Source: Roseiarcus sp963823165
GTDB lineage: Bacteria; Pseudomonadota; Alphaproteobacteria; Rhizobiales; Beijerinckiaceae
Assembly (NCBI GenBank): GCA_963823165.1
Contig: CAWGKV010000003.1
Location: forward strand, 1-64,000
Direction: 5' to 3'
DNA length: 64,000 bases
The notes under the pieces were generated by a model, which ran no database searches, was not told where the DNA came from, and saw nothing but the letters and a program-made list of their open reading frames with translations. The position numbers and the translations under genes were made by a program. Positions 34,151 through 42,931 of the stretch are shown here, piece after piece (within the stretch, counting starts at the first letter, position 1; the number at the start of each line of letters is the position of its first letter).

Positions 34151-34457
34151 AAAACAATTTGGATTCCGGCGTAACCCCTTGAGAACAGCCAATTCATGGA
34201 AGACTTTTGCTTGGATTCTGTTATCCTGGGCTTTGCTCGGTGCTCCCGGGCTTTGGCGGAACGTTCCGCGGCTGCGTTTTCGGGGCCACCAGCGGGCTTG
34301 AGCCGTGAGGAACGCCGCCGCGGCCAGTTGCGTCCAGGGGGCCAAGCGATGGCCTTCGGGGACAGAAGCCGTTCAACTAACAATTCATGGATAATTAACG
34401 CTTTTTTAGCGCTTTCCCGAAGTATACCAATGGACAACTGGGAAAGGGCGCGCGTTC

Positions 34458-36167
34458 CTACCCCTTCTTCTTCGGCATGTAGAGGTCCGTCAGTGTGCCG
34501 GCGAACGCCTCAGCGGACATGGCGAAGGTCTCCGACAGCGTCGGGTGCGGGTGGATGGTCATGCCGACGTCCTCGGCCTCGCAGCCCATCTCGATCGCCA
34601 GCGTCGCTTCGGCGATGAGGTCGCCGGCGTTCGGCCCGACGATGCCGCAGCCGATCAGCCGCTGCGTTGCCTGGTCCCACAGCGTCTTGGTCAGGCCCTC
34701 GTCGCGGCCGAGCGACAGCGAGCGTCCGCTCGCCGCCCAGGGGAACACCGCCTTGCCGTACTTGAGGCCCCTCTCCTTGGCTTCCGTCTCGGTGACGCCG
34801 GTCCAGGCCACTTCCGGATCGGTGTAGGCGACCGAGGGGATGGCCTTCGCGTCGAAGGCGCTTTTGTGGCCGCTCGCCACCTCGGCCGCCACCTTGCCCT
34901 CGTGCGTCCCCTTGTGGGCCAGCATCGGCTGCCCGACGATGTCGCCGATGGCGAAGATGTGATGGACGTTGGTCCGCATCTCCCGGTCGACCGCGATGAA
35001 GCCGCGCTCGTCGACGGCGACGCCCGCCGCCTCCGCGCCGATCAGCCTGCCGTTCGGGCGGCGGCCGACCGAGACGAGGATGGCGTCGAACCGTTCGGTG
35101 TTCGAGCCGCCTTCCCCCTCGTAGGTGACGACCAGCGCGTCAGGCTCCGCCTTGACCGCCGTCACCTTCGTCTTGAGCAAAATCTTGTCGTAGAGCCTGC
35201 CGATCCGCTTGGCCAAAGGCGCGACAATGTCGGGATCGGCGCCCGGCATCAGCTGGTCCATCATTTCGATGACGGTTACGCCGGCGCCGAGCGAATGATA
35301 GACGGTCGCCATTTCGAGGCCGATGATCCCGCCGCCGAGGACCAGCATGCGCTTCGGCACGAAGCGCAGCTCGAGCGCGTCGGTCGAGTCCCAGATGCGG
35401 GGATCTTTGGGGATGAAGCCCGGCGCGACCGGCTCGGAGCCGGCGGCGATGATCGCCTTGGCGAAGCGCACGACGCGCGTCCCCTCGGCGGTCTCGACCC
35501 GCACGGTGTTGGCGGAGGTGAACAGGCCCTGGCCGCGGACAGCGGTCACCTTGCGCTGCCGGGCGAGGCCGGTGAGGCCGGTCGTCAGGCGCTTGACGAC
35601 GCCGTCCTTCCATTTGCGGATCGCCGCGAGTTCGATGGACGGCGCGCCGAAGCTGACGCCGTGCGCCGCCATCACGGCCGCCTCGTCGATGGTCTTGGCG
35701 ACGTGAAGGAGCGCCTTCGACGGAATGCAGCCGACGTTGAGGCAGACCCCGCCGAGCTCCGGCCGGCGGTCGACCAGCACCACCTTCGTCCCGAGGTCGG
35801 CGGCGCGGAACGCCGCGGTGTAGCCGCCGGGGCCGGCCCCGAGGACGATGAGGTCGGTCTCGAAATCGGCGGGAGCCTCCGCGGGCTGCGCCGCCGCCGC
35901 AGGCGCCGACGCGGTGGCGGGCTCCTGCCCGCCGACGCTCGCGTAGGTCGCGAGCAGGCTGCCCTGGCTCACCTTGTCGCCGACCTTGACGTGGATCTCG
36001 CCGATGACGCCATCCTCCGGCGCGGGCACGTCGAGCGTCGCCTTGTCGCTTTCGAGGGTGAGCAGCGTCGCTTCTTTGCGGACCGCCTGGCCGGGCGTAA
36101 CGAGGATCTCGATGATCGGCACGTCCTTGAAGTCGCCGATGTCGGGAAGGCGGATGTCTTGCGCCAT
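34458..36167 (-). CDS. lpdA: Dihydrolipoyl dehydrogenase (E3) with N-terminal lipoyl domain
   Basis: This 569-residue flavoprotein re-oxidises dihydrolipoamide in the pyruvate dehydrogenase complex. Residues 1-78 form a lipoyl domain, with the lipoylated Lys at about residue 42 (ESDKATLDVP). After an Ala/Pro linker comes the FAD motif GAGPGGYTAAF. The redox disulfide is Cys142/Cys147 (GGVCLNVGCIPSK), the NAD site is GGGIIGLEMA, and the active-site His pair is in HPHPTLSE. Lipoyl-bearing E3 proteins occur in other bacteria with homodimeric E1. It is the third gene of the aceE-aceF-lpd operon, 18 bp after aceF. Confidence 0.97.
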   Translation of the reverse strand: MAQDIRLPDIGDFKDVPIIEILVTPGQAVRKEATLLTLESDKATLDVPAPEDGVIGEIHVKVGDKVSQGSLLATYASVGGQEPATASAPAAAAQPAEAPADFETDLIVLGAGPGGYTAAFRAADLGTKVVLVDRRPELGGVCLNVGCIPSKALLHVAKTIDEAAVMAAHGVSFGAPSIELAAIRKWKDGVVKRLTTGLTGLARQRKVTAVRGQGLFTSANTVRVETAEGTRVVRFAKAIIAAGSEPVAPGFIPKDPRIWDSTDALELRFVPKRMLVLGGGIIGLEMATVYHSLGAGVTVIEMMDQLMPGADPDIVAPLAKRIGRLYDKILLKTKVTAVKAEPDALVVTYEGEGGSNTERFDAILVSVGRRPNGRLIGAEAAGVAVDERGFIAVDREMRTNVHHIFAIGDIVGQPMLAHKGTHEGKVAAEVASGHKSAFDAKAIPSVAYTDPEVAWTGVTETEAKERGLKYGKAVFPWAASGRSLSLGRDEGLTKTLWDQATQRLIGCGIVGPNAGDLIAEATLAIEMGCEAEDVGMTIHPHPTLSETFAMSAEAFAGTLTDLYMPKKKG

Positions 36168-36185
36168 GGGCTTGCTCCCGGCCGC

Positions 36186-37496
36186 TTACAGAATGACGCG
36201 CCGCATGTCCTCGACGATTCCGGCCAGGTGGCGCATGAAGCGCGCCGCGGCCGCGCCGTCGATGACGCGGTGATCGTAGGAGAGGCAGAGCGGCAGCATG
36301 AGGCGCGGCCGGAACGCCTCGCCGTCCCACACCGGGGCGATCTTCGACCGCACGACGCCGAGGATCGCCACCTCGGGCGCGTTGACGATCGGGGTGAATG
36401 CGACGCCGCCGATGCCGCCGAGCGAAGAGATGGTGAAGGTCGCGCCCTGCATCTCGGCCGGCGCGAGCTTCCCCGCCCGCGCCTTTTCCGAGAGCTCGCC
36501 GAGCTCGCGGGCGAGCGCGATCACACCCTTCTGGTCGACATCCTTCACCACGGCGACAACCAGCCCCTCGGGCGTGTCGACGGCGACGCCCATGTGCCAA
36601 TATTTCCGCATGATCAGCGAGTCGCCGGCCGGGCTCAAAGCGGAGTTGAAATTTGGGAAGGCCTTGAGCGTCGCGACCGCGGCGCGCATCAGAAGCGGCA
36701 GCAGCGACACCCGGTAGGGCTTCGACTTGTCCTTCCTGGCGTCCTCGTCGAGCGTCTTGCGGAAGGCGTCGAGCTCGGTGATGTCGGCTTCGTCGGTGTG
36801 GGTCACGTGGGGCACGTTGACCCAGGAGGCGTGCAGGCGGGGCCCCGAGATGCGCTTGATCCGCGAGAGCGGCACGGTCTCGATCGGCCCGAACTTGGCG
36901 AAGTCGACAGCAGGAACGGCCGGCAGCGCGCCTCCTGCGGCCACGACTGGCGCGCGCGCGCCCGCGAGCGCCGCCTTCACGTCCTCCCGGGTAATGCGGC
37001 CGTGCTCGCCGGTGCCCTTGATCGTGTTGAGGTCGAGATCGAGTTCGCGCGCCAGGCGGCGCACCGCGGGTCCGGCGAAGACGCCGGAAAAATCGGGCTT
37101 CGCCGGCCCGGGCGTCGCGGCCGGGTCTGGAGCCGCCGGTCTCGCGGGATCGGCCGCAACCATTGGAACCGGGGCCCGAGGGGCGGCGGGCTGCTCATCC
37201 GTTGCAGGGTGCTCCTGGGCCGGAGGCGAAGGCGCCGCCGCGGGCGCCGTCTCGACCCCCTCCGCATCGATCCTGGCGATGAGGGTCCCCATCGAAACCT
37301 TGTCGCCGACCTTGCTCACGACGTCGGCCACCTTGCCGGCGATCGGCGAAGGCACGTCCATCGTCGCCTTGTCGGATTCGAGGGTGATCAGCGACTGGTC
37401 GACCTTGACCGTGTCGCCGGGCTTCACCAGCACCTCTATGATCGGCACGTCCTTGAAGTCGCCGATGTCCGGCACGTTGACGTCGATTTTCGCCAC
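36186..37496 (-). CDS. aceF: Pyruvate dehydrogenase E2 (dihydrolipoyl acetyltransferase)
   Basis: This 436-residue core enzyme transfers acetyl groups to CoA. It has one lipoyl domain (Lys at about residue 43, ESDKATMDVPSP) and a long Ala/Pro linker. A peripheral subunit-binding domain follows (AGPAVRRLARELDLDLNTIK, with GRITREDV), then the catalytic domain with SYDHRVIDGA (active His near 409). One lipoyl domain is fewer than the three in E. coli. Its lipoyl domain is close to that of the E3 gene, suggesting a shared origin. It lies 40 bp downstream of aceE. Confidence 0.97.
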   Translation of the reverse strand: MAKIDVNVPDIGDFKDVPIIEVLVKPGDTVKVDQSLITLESDKATMDVPSPIAGKVADVVSKVGDKVSMGTLIARIDAEGVETAPAAAPSPPAQEHPATDEQPAAPRAPVPMVAADPARPAAPDPAATPGPAKPDFSGVFAGPAVRRLARELDLDLNTIKGTGEHGRITREDVKAALAGARAPVVAAGGALPAVPAVDFAKFGPIETVPLSRIKRISGPRLHASWVNVPHVTHTDEADITELDAFRKTLDEDARKDKSKPYRVSLLPLLMRAAVATLKAFPNFNSALSPAGDSLIMRKYWHMGVAVDTPEGLVVAVVKDVDQKGVIALARELGELSEKARAGKLAPAEMQGATFTISSLGGIGGVAFTPIVNAPEVAILGVVRSKIAPVWDGEAFRPRLMLPLCLSYDHRVIDGAAAARFMRHLAGIVEDMRRVIL

Positions 37497-37536
37497 CGAG
37501 GCGCCCTCCTTCGCTCGAGTGAACGGGACCGTAGGA

Positions 37537-40200
37537 TCAGCTGCGCGCCGGATTCGGACCGTCGGGGTCGATGCCGTACTTGCTGATCGCCTCGGCCACG
37601 CGCCGGCTCGGCAGAAGCTGATCGTCGGCCAGCGCCTTCAGGCTCGCCACCGCCACGTGATACCGGTCGACCTCGAAGAACGAGCGCAGGCGGCGCCGGT
37701 AGTCGGAGCGGCCGAAGCCGTCCGTGCCCAGCACCTTGTAGCGGGCCGGCACGTAGGGCCGCACGCCGTCGGCGAGGACCTTCATGTAATCGGTGGACGC
37801 GATCACCGGGCCCTTGCCGCCGGCGAGCGCCCTAGTGATGTAAGGAATCCGCGGCGCCTCCTCGGGATGCAGCATCGACCAGCGTTCGGCGTCTAGGCCT
37901 TCGCGCCGGAGTTCGGTGAAGCTGGTGACGCTCCACACCTCGCTCGACACGCCATGCTCCTCGGCCAGCATCTCGGCCGCCGCCTCGACCTCGCGCAGGA
38001 TCGCGCCCGAGCCGAAGAGCCGAACGTGCAAGCCGGGTTTGTCGGCGGCCACGTCGCCCAGCTTGTAGGCCCCGCGCAGGATCCCCTCCTCCGCCCCTTC
38101 CGGCATCGCCGGATGCGCGTAATTCTCGTTCAGGGTGGTGATGTAGTAGTAGACGTCCTCGTTATGGACCAGCATGCGCTCCAGGCCCGCGTGCACGATG
38201 ACCGCGAGTTCGTAGGCGTAGGTCGGGTCGTAGCTGACGCAGTTCGGGATGGTGGAGGCCAGCACATGGCTGTGCCCGTCCTCATGCTGCAGGCCCTCCC
38301 CGTTCAGCGTGGTGCGGCCGGAGGTGCCGCCGATGAGGAAGCCGCGGGTGCGCATGTCGCCCGCCGCCCAGGCGAGGTCGCCGACGCGCTGGAAGCCGAA
38401 CATGGAATAGTAGATGTAGAAAGGGACCATCGGCACGTTGGACGTCGAGTAGGAGGTGCCCGCGGCGATGAACGAGGCCATCGCGCCCGGCTCGTTGATG
38501 CCTTCCTGCAGGATCTGGCCCTTCGAGTCCTCGCGGTAGTACATCAGCTGGTCGGCGTCCTGCGGCCGGTAGAGCTGGCCCACCTGGCTGAAGATGCCGA
38601 CCTGGCGGAAGAGCCCCTCCATGCCGAAGGTGCGGCTTTCGTCCGGCACGATCGGCACGACGCGCGGGCCGAAGTCCTTGTCGCGCAGGAGCGCGGTCAG
38701 GATGCGGACGAAGGCCATGGTGGTCGAGATTTCCCGGCCCTCGGCCGTCGCCTTCAGGAGCGCGTCAAAGGTCGAGAGCGGAGGAACCGACAGCGGGTCG
38801 GCGGCGCGGCGCCGGGACGGCAGATAGCCGCCGAGCGCGTCGCGCCTTGCGCGCAGATATTTCATCTCGGCGCTGTCTTCAGGGAAGCGCAGGAACGGCA
38901 CGTTGTGAAGCTCTTCGTCGCTGACCGGGATCTGGAAGCGGTCGCGGAAGGCCTTCAGCGCCTCGTCGCCGAGCTTCTTGGCCTGATGGGCGATCATCTG
39001 GCCCTCGCCCGCCGAGCCCATGCCGTAGCCCTTGACGGTCTTGGCGAGAATGACGGTCGGCTGCCCCTTGTGGTCGACCGCCGCCTTATAGGCCGCGTAG
39101 ACCTTGATCGGGTCGTGGCCGCCGCGGGTGAGCGCCCAGATCTGGGCGTCGGACCAGTCCGCGACCATCGCGGCGGTCTCGGCGTAGCGGCCGAAGAAAT
39201 GCTTGCGAATGTAGGCGCCGTCCTTCGACTTGAAGTCCTGGTACTCGCCGTCGACGCATTCCTCCATCAGCTGGCGCAGCTTGCCGCCCGCGTCCTTGGC
39301 GAGCAGCTCGTCCCAGCCGGACCCCCAGAGACATTTGATCACGTTCCAGCCGGCGCCGCGGAAGTCGGCCTCGAGCTCCTGCACGATCTTGCCGTTGCCG
39401 CGCACCGGACCATCGAGCCGCTGCAAGTTGCAGTTGATGACGAAGATAAGATTGTCGAGCTTTTCGCGCCCGGCGAGCGAGATCGCGCCGAGCGACTCCG
39501 GCTCGTCCATCTCCCCGTCGCCGCAGAACACCCAGACCTTGCGCCGTTCGGTGTCGGCGAGGCCGCGGCCTTGCAGATAGCGCAGGAATCGCGCCTGGTA
39601 GATCCCCATCAGGGGCCCGAGGCCCATCGACACGGTAGGGAACTGCCAGAAATCCGGCATCAGCCAGGGATGCGGATAGGACGACAGCCCTTTTCGGCCG
39701 ACCTCCTGGCGGAAGTGGAGCAGCTGTTCGTCGGTCAGGCGCCCCTCGAGGAAGGCGCGCGCGTAGATGCCGGGCGAGCTGTGGCCCTGGAAGTAGACGA
39801 GATCGCCGCCGTGCTGCTCGTTCGCGGCATGCCAGAAATGCATGAAGCCGGTGTCGTAGAGCGTCGCCGCCGACTGGAAGCTGGCGATGTGGCCTCCGAG
39901 CTCGGAGGATTCCTTGTTCGCCTTGACGACGATCGCGGCGGCGTTCCAGCGGACGAAACGCCTGATCCGCATTTCGATCCTTCGGTCGCCCGGATGGCGC
40001 GGCTGGGCTTCCGGGGGTATCGTGTTGACGTAGGCGGTATTGGCCGCAAAAGGCAGCCGCGCGCCCTTCCGTCTCGCCGAGGTGACGACGGAGTCGAGGA
40101 TTTCGTCGACCCGGCCAATCCCCTCGAAAGCCTCGACCGAGTCGAGCGCGTCGAGCCACTCGTCGGTCTCGTCGTTGCGAGCCTTCACTCTGTCGTCCAT
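37537..40200 (-). CDS. aceE: Pyruvate dehydrogenase E1, homodimeric type
   Basis: This 887-residue thiamine-diphosphate enzyme decarboxylates pyruvate and is the first gene of the PDH operon. The TPP motif starts at GDGEMDEPES and ends with the Asn of FVINCN, near residues 230-255. Conserved blocks include the FQGHSSPGIYARAFLEGRL and YGMGSAGEGQMIAHQAKKL segments. ATG 40200 is preceded by GGGAGG and gives the normal length. The frame stays open upstream to 40329 without family support. Many alphaproteobacteria use a heterodimeric E1 instead, so the type is notable. Confidence 0.97.
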   Translation of the reverse strand: MDDRVKARNDETDEWLDALDSVEAFEGIGRVDEILDSVVTSARRKGARLPFAANTAYVNTIPPEAQPRHPGDRRIEMRIRRFVRWNAAAIVVKANKESSELGGHIASFQSAATLYDTGFMHFWHAANEQHGGDLVYFQGHSSPGIYARAFLEGRLTDEQLLHFRQEVGRKGLSSYPHPWLMPDFWQFPTVSMGLGPLMGIYQARFLRYLQGRGLADTERRKVWVFCGDGEMDEPESLGAISLAGREKLDNLIFVINCNLQRLDGPVRGNGKIVQELEADFRGAGWNVIKCLWGSGWDELLAKDAGGKLRQLMEECVDGEYQDFKSKDGAYIRKHFFGRYAETAAMVADWSDAQIWALTRGGHDPIKVYAAYKAAVDHKGQPTVILAKTVKGYGMGSAGEGQMIAHQAKKLGDEALKAFRDRFQIPVSDEELHNVPFLRFPEDSAEMKYLRARRDALGGYLPSRRRAADPLSVPPLSTFDALLKATAEGREISTTMAFVRILTALLRDKDFGPRVVPIVPDESRTFGMEGLFRQVGIFSQVGQLYRPQDADQLMYYREDSKGQILQEGINEPGAMASFIAAGTSYSTSNVPMVPFYIYYSMFGFQRVGDLAWAAGDMRTRGFLIGGTSGRTTLNGEGLQHEDGHSHVLASTIPNCVSYDPTYAYELAVIVHAGLERMLVHNEDVYYYITTLNENYAHPAMPEGAEEGILRGAYKLGDVAADKPGLHVRLFGSGAILREVEAAAEMLAEEHGVSSEVWSVTSFTELRREGLDAERWSMLHPEEAPRIPYITRALAGGKGPVIASTDYMKVLADGVRPYVPARYKVLGTDGFGRSDYRRRLRSFFEVDRYHVAVASLKALADDQLLPSRRVAEAISKYGIDPDGPNPARS

Positions 40201-40394
40201 CGGGCCGGCCTCCCTCATGTTAGACAAAAGTCGATGCGTGAATTTGTCGCGGTTTCTTCTCACGCGCTCGTGGAATTGGCAATCGACGCGTAGGGCTCTG
40301 CAGCCATGTGAAACTCGCATGGATGGCATGGGCGCCGGCGCGAGGCGGCGCTATGGTAGCGCGACGCTGAACTGCGTGAAAGACGGAGGGCTAG

Positions 40395-40748
40395 TTGGCC
40401 GGATTGACCACCCACGTCCTCGACGTCACCCGGGGCGGACCCGCGCAGGGCGTGCGGATCGAGCTTTACGAGTTCGATGGCGACGGCCGCAGGTTCGTCA
40501 CGGCGGCGACGACCAACGCAGACGGCCGGACCGACGAGCCCCTGGTCGGCGCGGGGCAAGCGCGCGTCGGGCGGTTCGAGCTCGTTTTCCATGCGGGCGA
40601 TTATTTCCGCGACCAGGGCGCGAAGCTCGCCGACCCGCCCTTTCTCGACCTCGTGCCGATCCGCTTCGCCGTCGCCGACGCCGCCGCGCATTACCACGTG
40701 CCGCTCATCGTCTCGCCGTGGAGCTACTCGACTTACCGCGGCAGCTGA
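40395..40748 (+). CDS. uraH: 5-hydroxyisourate hydrolase (transthyretin-like)
   Basis: This 117-residue enzyme hydrolyses 5-hydroxyisourate, the product of urate oxidation. It shows the N-terminal THVLDVTRGGPAQGV with the catalytic His, an Arg-containing TTNADGRTDEPL, and the C-terminal signature SPWSYSTYRGS. It starts at TTG 40395 with GACGGAGGG upstream, an uncommon start codon but well placed. No other ureide genes are nearby. It is divergent from the aceE operon. Confidence 0.93.
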   Translation: MAGLTTHVLDVTRGGPAQGVRIELYEFDGDGRRFVTAATTNADGRTDEPLVGAGQARVGRFELVFHAGDYFRDQGAKLADPPFLDLVPIRFAVADAAAHYHVPLIVSPWSYSTYRGS

Positions 40749-40997
40749 GAACGCGACTCAGGGTTCCACCGACCCAAATGATCGAGGCGTCGGCGCCAAG
40801 CGCACATCGCGCATGACAGGAGCATAACAGCGGATTTTACGGGCGCCGCAGCAAGCGCTGTTCCGTCGCCTCTCATGCCGGCTGGCCGCATTCGGCGACA
40901 GGTCCGTGCCTCTTCGTCCGCCGACACGAGATCGCCTCAGCGAAATATTCGTTGGGCAGGGAGCGTCCGTGGCTCTTGCAGGCGGCAACGCTGCTTA

Positions 40998-41015
40998 TTA
41001 TAAGCTTGCTTATAA
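40998..41015. promoter_or_regulatory. Palindromic MarR operator overlapping the start codon
   Basis: TTATAAGCTTGCTTATAA has perfect 8-bp arms around TT. Its last base is the A of the marR start codon. AT-rich palindromes of this kind are typical MarR sites; here it would repress the marR-emrAB operon by blocking transcription or translation. Confidence 0.75.
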
Positions 41016-41488
41016 TGTCTGTCGCTTACAATCGCGTCTTCACTCCCGCCCGCGAACTCGCCTTCGCCCTGCACGATGTGGCGCGGCTCCTCCGAACCTA
41101 TTCGGACCAGCGGGCGCGCGAGCTCAATACGACCCGGGCCCAATGGGCGGTCCTTTCGCGCCTGCAGCGTTGCGAGGGGGCCAAGCAGAGCGAGCTGGCC
41201 GAGGCGCTGGACATCGCGCCGATCACCCTCGGACGCCTGATCGACAAGCTGGCTTCGGCGGGCCTCGTCGAGCGGCGCGACGACCCGAGCGATCGGCGCG
41301 CGCATCGCCTCTACCTGACGGACAAGGCGGCGCCGGCGTTAAGCGCCCTCGGGGCCCTCGCCGAGGACGTGATGGGCCGAGCCCTCTCCGGCCTCGACCA
41401 AGATTCGCTTCGCAAGATGCTGGACGGGCTTGCTGTCATCAAAGCCAATTTGAAGAACGAATTGCATCCGGGAGTCTGCCAGAAGTGA
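41015..41488 (+). CDS. MarR family transcriptional regulator
   Basis: This 157-residue regulator has the MarR winged helix: KQSELAEALDIAPITLGRLI, then DKLASAGLVERRDDPSDRRA and the wing. Dimerisation helices lie at both ends. I chose ATG 41015 (MSVAYNRVFTP); an upstream open frame from 40952 has no family support. A perfect palindrome overlaps its start. Its stop overlaps the EmrA-like gene by four bases, so it most likely autorepresses the efflux operon. Confidence 0.93.
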   Translation: MSVAYNRVFTPARELAFALHDVARLLRTYSDQRARELNTTRAQWAVLSRLQRCEGAKQSELAEALDIAPITLGRLIDKLASAGLVERRDDPSDRRAHRLYLTDKAAPALSALGALAEDVMGRALSGLDQDSLRKMLDGLAVIKANLKNELHPGVCQK

Positions 41489-42768
41489 CGCCGAGCAAGT
41501 CCGCCGCCGCCCGCGACTCGAAGCGCGAGGACGCCCCCCCTGCGGGCGCATCCGGACAGACCGTGCAGTTCACGCCGGCGCGGACGCCCGCGCCGCAGCC
41601 CGCCTCCCCGCTGCAGCCTGCCGCTCCGCCGCCAGCAGCGGCCGCGCCAACGCCGATGGTGGTCAAGCGCAAGCGGACCGGCGGCACGCGGTTCGTCATG
41701 CTCGTCGTCGTGCCTCTCGTCGCGCTCGCGCTCGGGTTCGGCTGGTGGCTGAACGGCGGCCGCTACGTCACGACCGACAATTCCTATGTCGGCGCCGACA
41801 AGGTGCTCATCACTCCGCAGGTGACCGGGCCGGTCGCCGCGGTCCACGTGGTCGAGGGGCAGAAGGTGAAGAAAGGCGACCCGCTGTTCGACATCGACCC
41901 GGAGCCGTACAAAATCGCGCTCGCGCTCGCCAAGGGCCGGCTCAACTCGGCCAAGGTCGCCTTCGCCAACCTCCGCTCCTCGTATGTGAGCAACGAGGAC
42001 CAGATCAAGATGGGCCAGGACGCAGTCAAGGTCCGTCAGGCCGACTTCGACCGGAAGAACGAGCTCGCGACCCGCGGCGCGGGGACGAACGTCGACCGCG
42101 ACACGTCGATGGCCGCCCTCATCCAGGCCAAGCAGATCCTCGAATTCGTCCGCAACCAGCAGGCGACCACCATGGTCAAGCTCGGCGGCAGCCTCGACGC
42201 GTCGATCGACGATTTCCCCGACTACATCCAGGCGAAGGCCGGCGTCGAGGAGGCCGAACGGAACCTGCGCAACACCAAAGTCCTCGCGCCGATCGACGGG
42301 GTGGCGACGCAGGTCGCGCAGATCGAACTCGGCCGCGTCGCGCCCGCAGGGCAGCCGGTTTTCGCGGTCGTGGCCGACAAGGATCTCTGGGTCGACGCCA
42401 ACCCCAAGGAATCGGACATGACCTATGTCCGCCGGGGACAGCCGGCGACAGTGACGGTCGACGCGTTCCCGGACCGAGTCTGGAAGGGGACGATCTGCTC
42501 GATCGCGCCGGGCACCGGCGCGCAGTTCTCGATCCTGCCGCCACAGAATGCGAGCGGCAACTGGGTCAAGGTCGTCCAGCGGGTGCCTTTGCGTTTCTGC
42601 TTCGGCCCGGACGAGGACACGAGCAACGTGCGCGCCGGCATGAGCGCCTACGTGTCGATCGACACCGGCCGGGTTCGCACGCTCAAGGGCGTTCTCTCCG
42701 ACCTCGCGGACCTGGGGGAAGACATCGTGCAGCGTCTCGGGGCCGCCAAGGCGGCGCTTACGCAATGA
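41485..42768 (+). CDS. HlyD/EmrA-type membrane fusion protein (MarR-linked pump)
   Basis: This 427-residue adaptor starts at a GTG overlapping the MarR stop (GTGA). A Pro/Ala-rich cytoplasmic tail precedes one membrane helix at about residues 69-88. Next come the lipoyl-like half (YVTTDNSYVGADKVLITPQV), a coiled coil, and the beta domain (WVDANPKESDMTYVRRGQPA). It is a second, separate EmrA in this window and is more similar in layout than in sequence to the one at 24242. It should pair with the EmrB-like gene at 42932. Confidence 0.92.
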   Translation: MTPSKSAAARDSKREDAPPAGASGQTVQFTPARTPAPQPASPLQPAAPPPAAAAPTPMVVKRKRTGGTRFVMLVVVPLVALALGFGWWLNGGRYVTTDNSYVGADKVLITPQVTGPVAAVHVVEGQKVKKGDPLFDIDPEPYKIALALAKGRLNSAKVAFANLRSSYVSNEDQIKMGQDAVKVRQADFDRKNELATRGAGTNVDRDTSMAALIQAKQILEFVRNQQATTMVKLGGSLDASIDDFPDYIQAKAGVEEAERNLRNTKVLAPIDGVATQVAQIELGRVAPAGQPVFAVVADKDLWVDANPKESDMTYVRRGQPATVTVDAFPDRVWKGTICSIAPGTGAQFSILPPQNASGNWVKVVQRVPLRFCFGPDEDTSNVRAGMSAYVSIDTGRVRTLKGVLSDLADLGEDIVQRLGAAKAALTQ

Positions 42769-42779
42769 AGGTCCACCGT

Positions 42780-42904
42780 CCTCATCCTGAGGCGCCCTTG
42801 CCAAGCAAGAGCCTCGAAGGATGCTCGAGAAGGCGCCATGCGTCTTCGGGGTCCGTTCGCTGGAGTTGTCCTTCGAGGCCGCTCCGCGGCGCCTCAGGAC
42901 GAGG
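42780..42904. repeat. Intergenic palindromic repeat between the EmrA- and EmrB-like genes
   Basis: CCTCATCCTGAGGCGCC at 42780-42796 is mirrored by GGCGCCTCAGGACGAGG at 42888-42904 with one mismatch. An inner pair GCCTCGAAGGA/TCCTTCGAGGC extends the fold. The unit can form a long cruciform or RNA hairpin. Repeats of this sort are scattered in Hyphomicrobiales genomes. A related fragment lies near 63270-63315. Confidence 0.7.
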
Positions 42905-42931
42905 TCGGAAAGTCGAAGCGATATCCTTCCA

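Noticed and set aside
33906..34157. Open frames across the inverted-repeat element
   Set aside because: They only translate the palindromic arms of the MITE. No transposase motif is present.
34545..37586. A 1013-residue open frame on the plus strand opposite lpdA and aceF
   Set aside because: It is a shadow of high-GC codon bias. It has no family motifs, and the minus strand encodes clear E3 and E2 enzymes.
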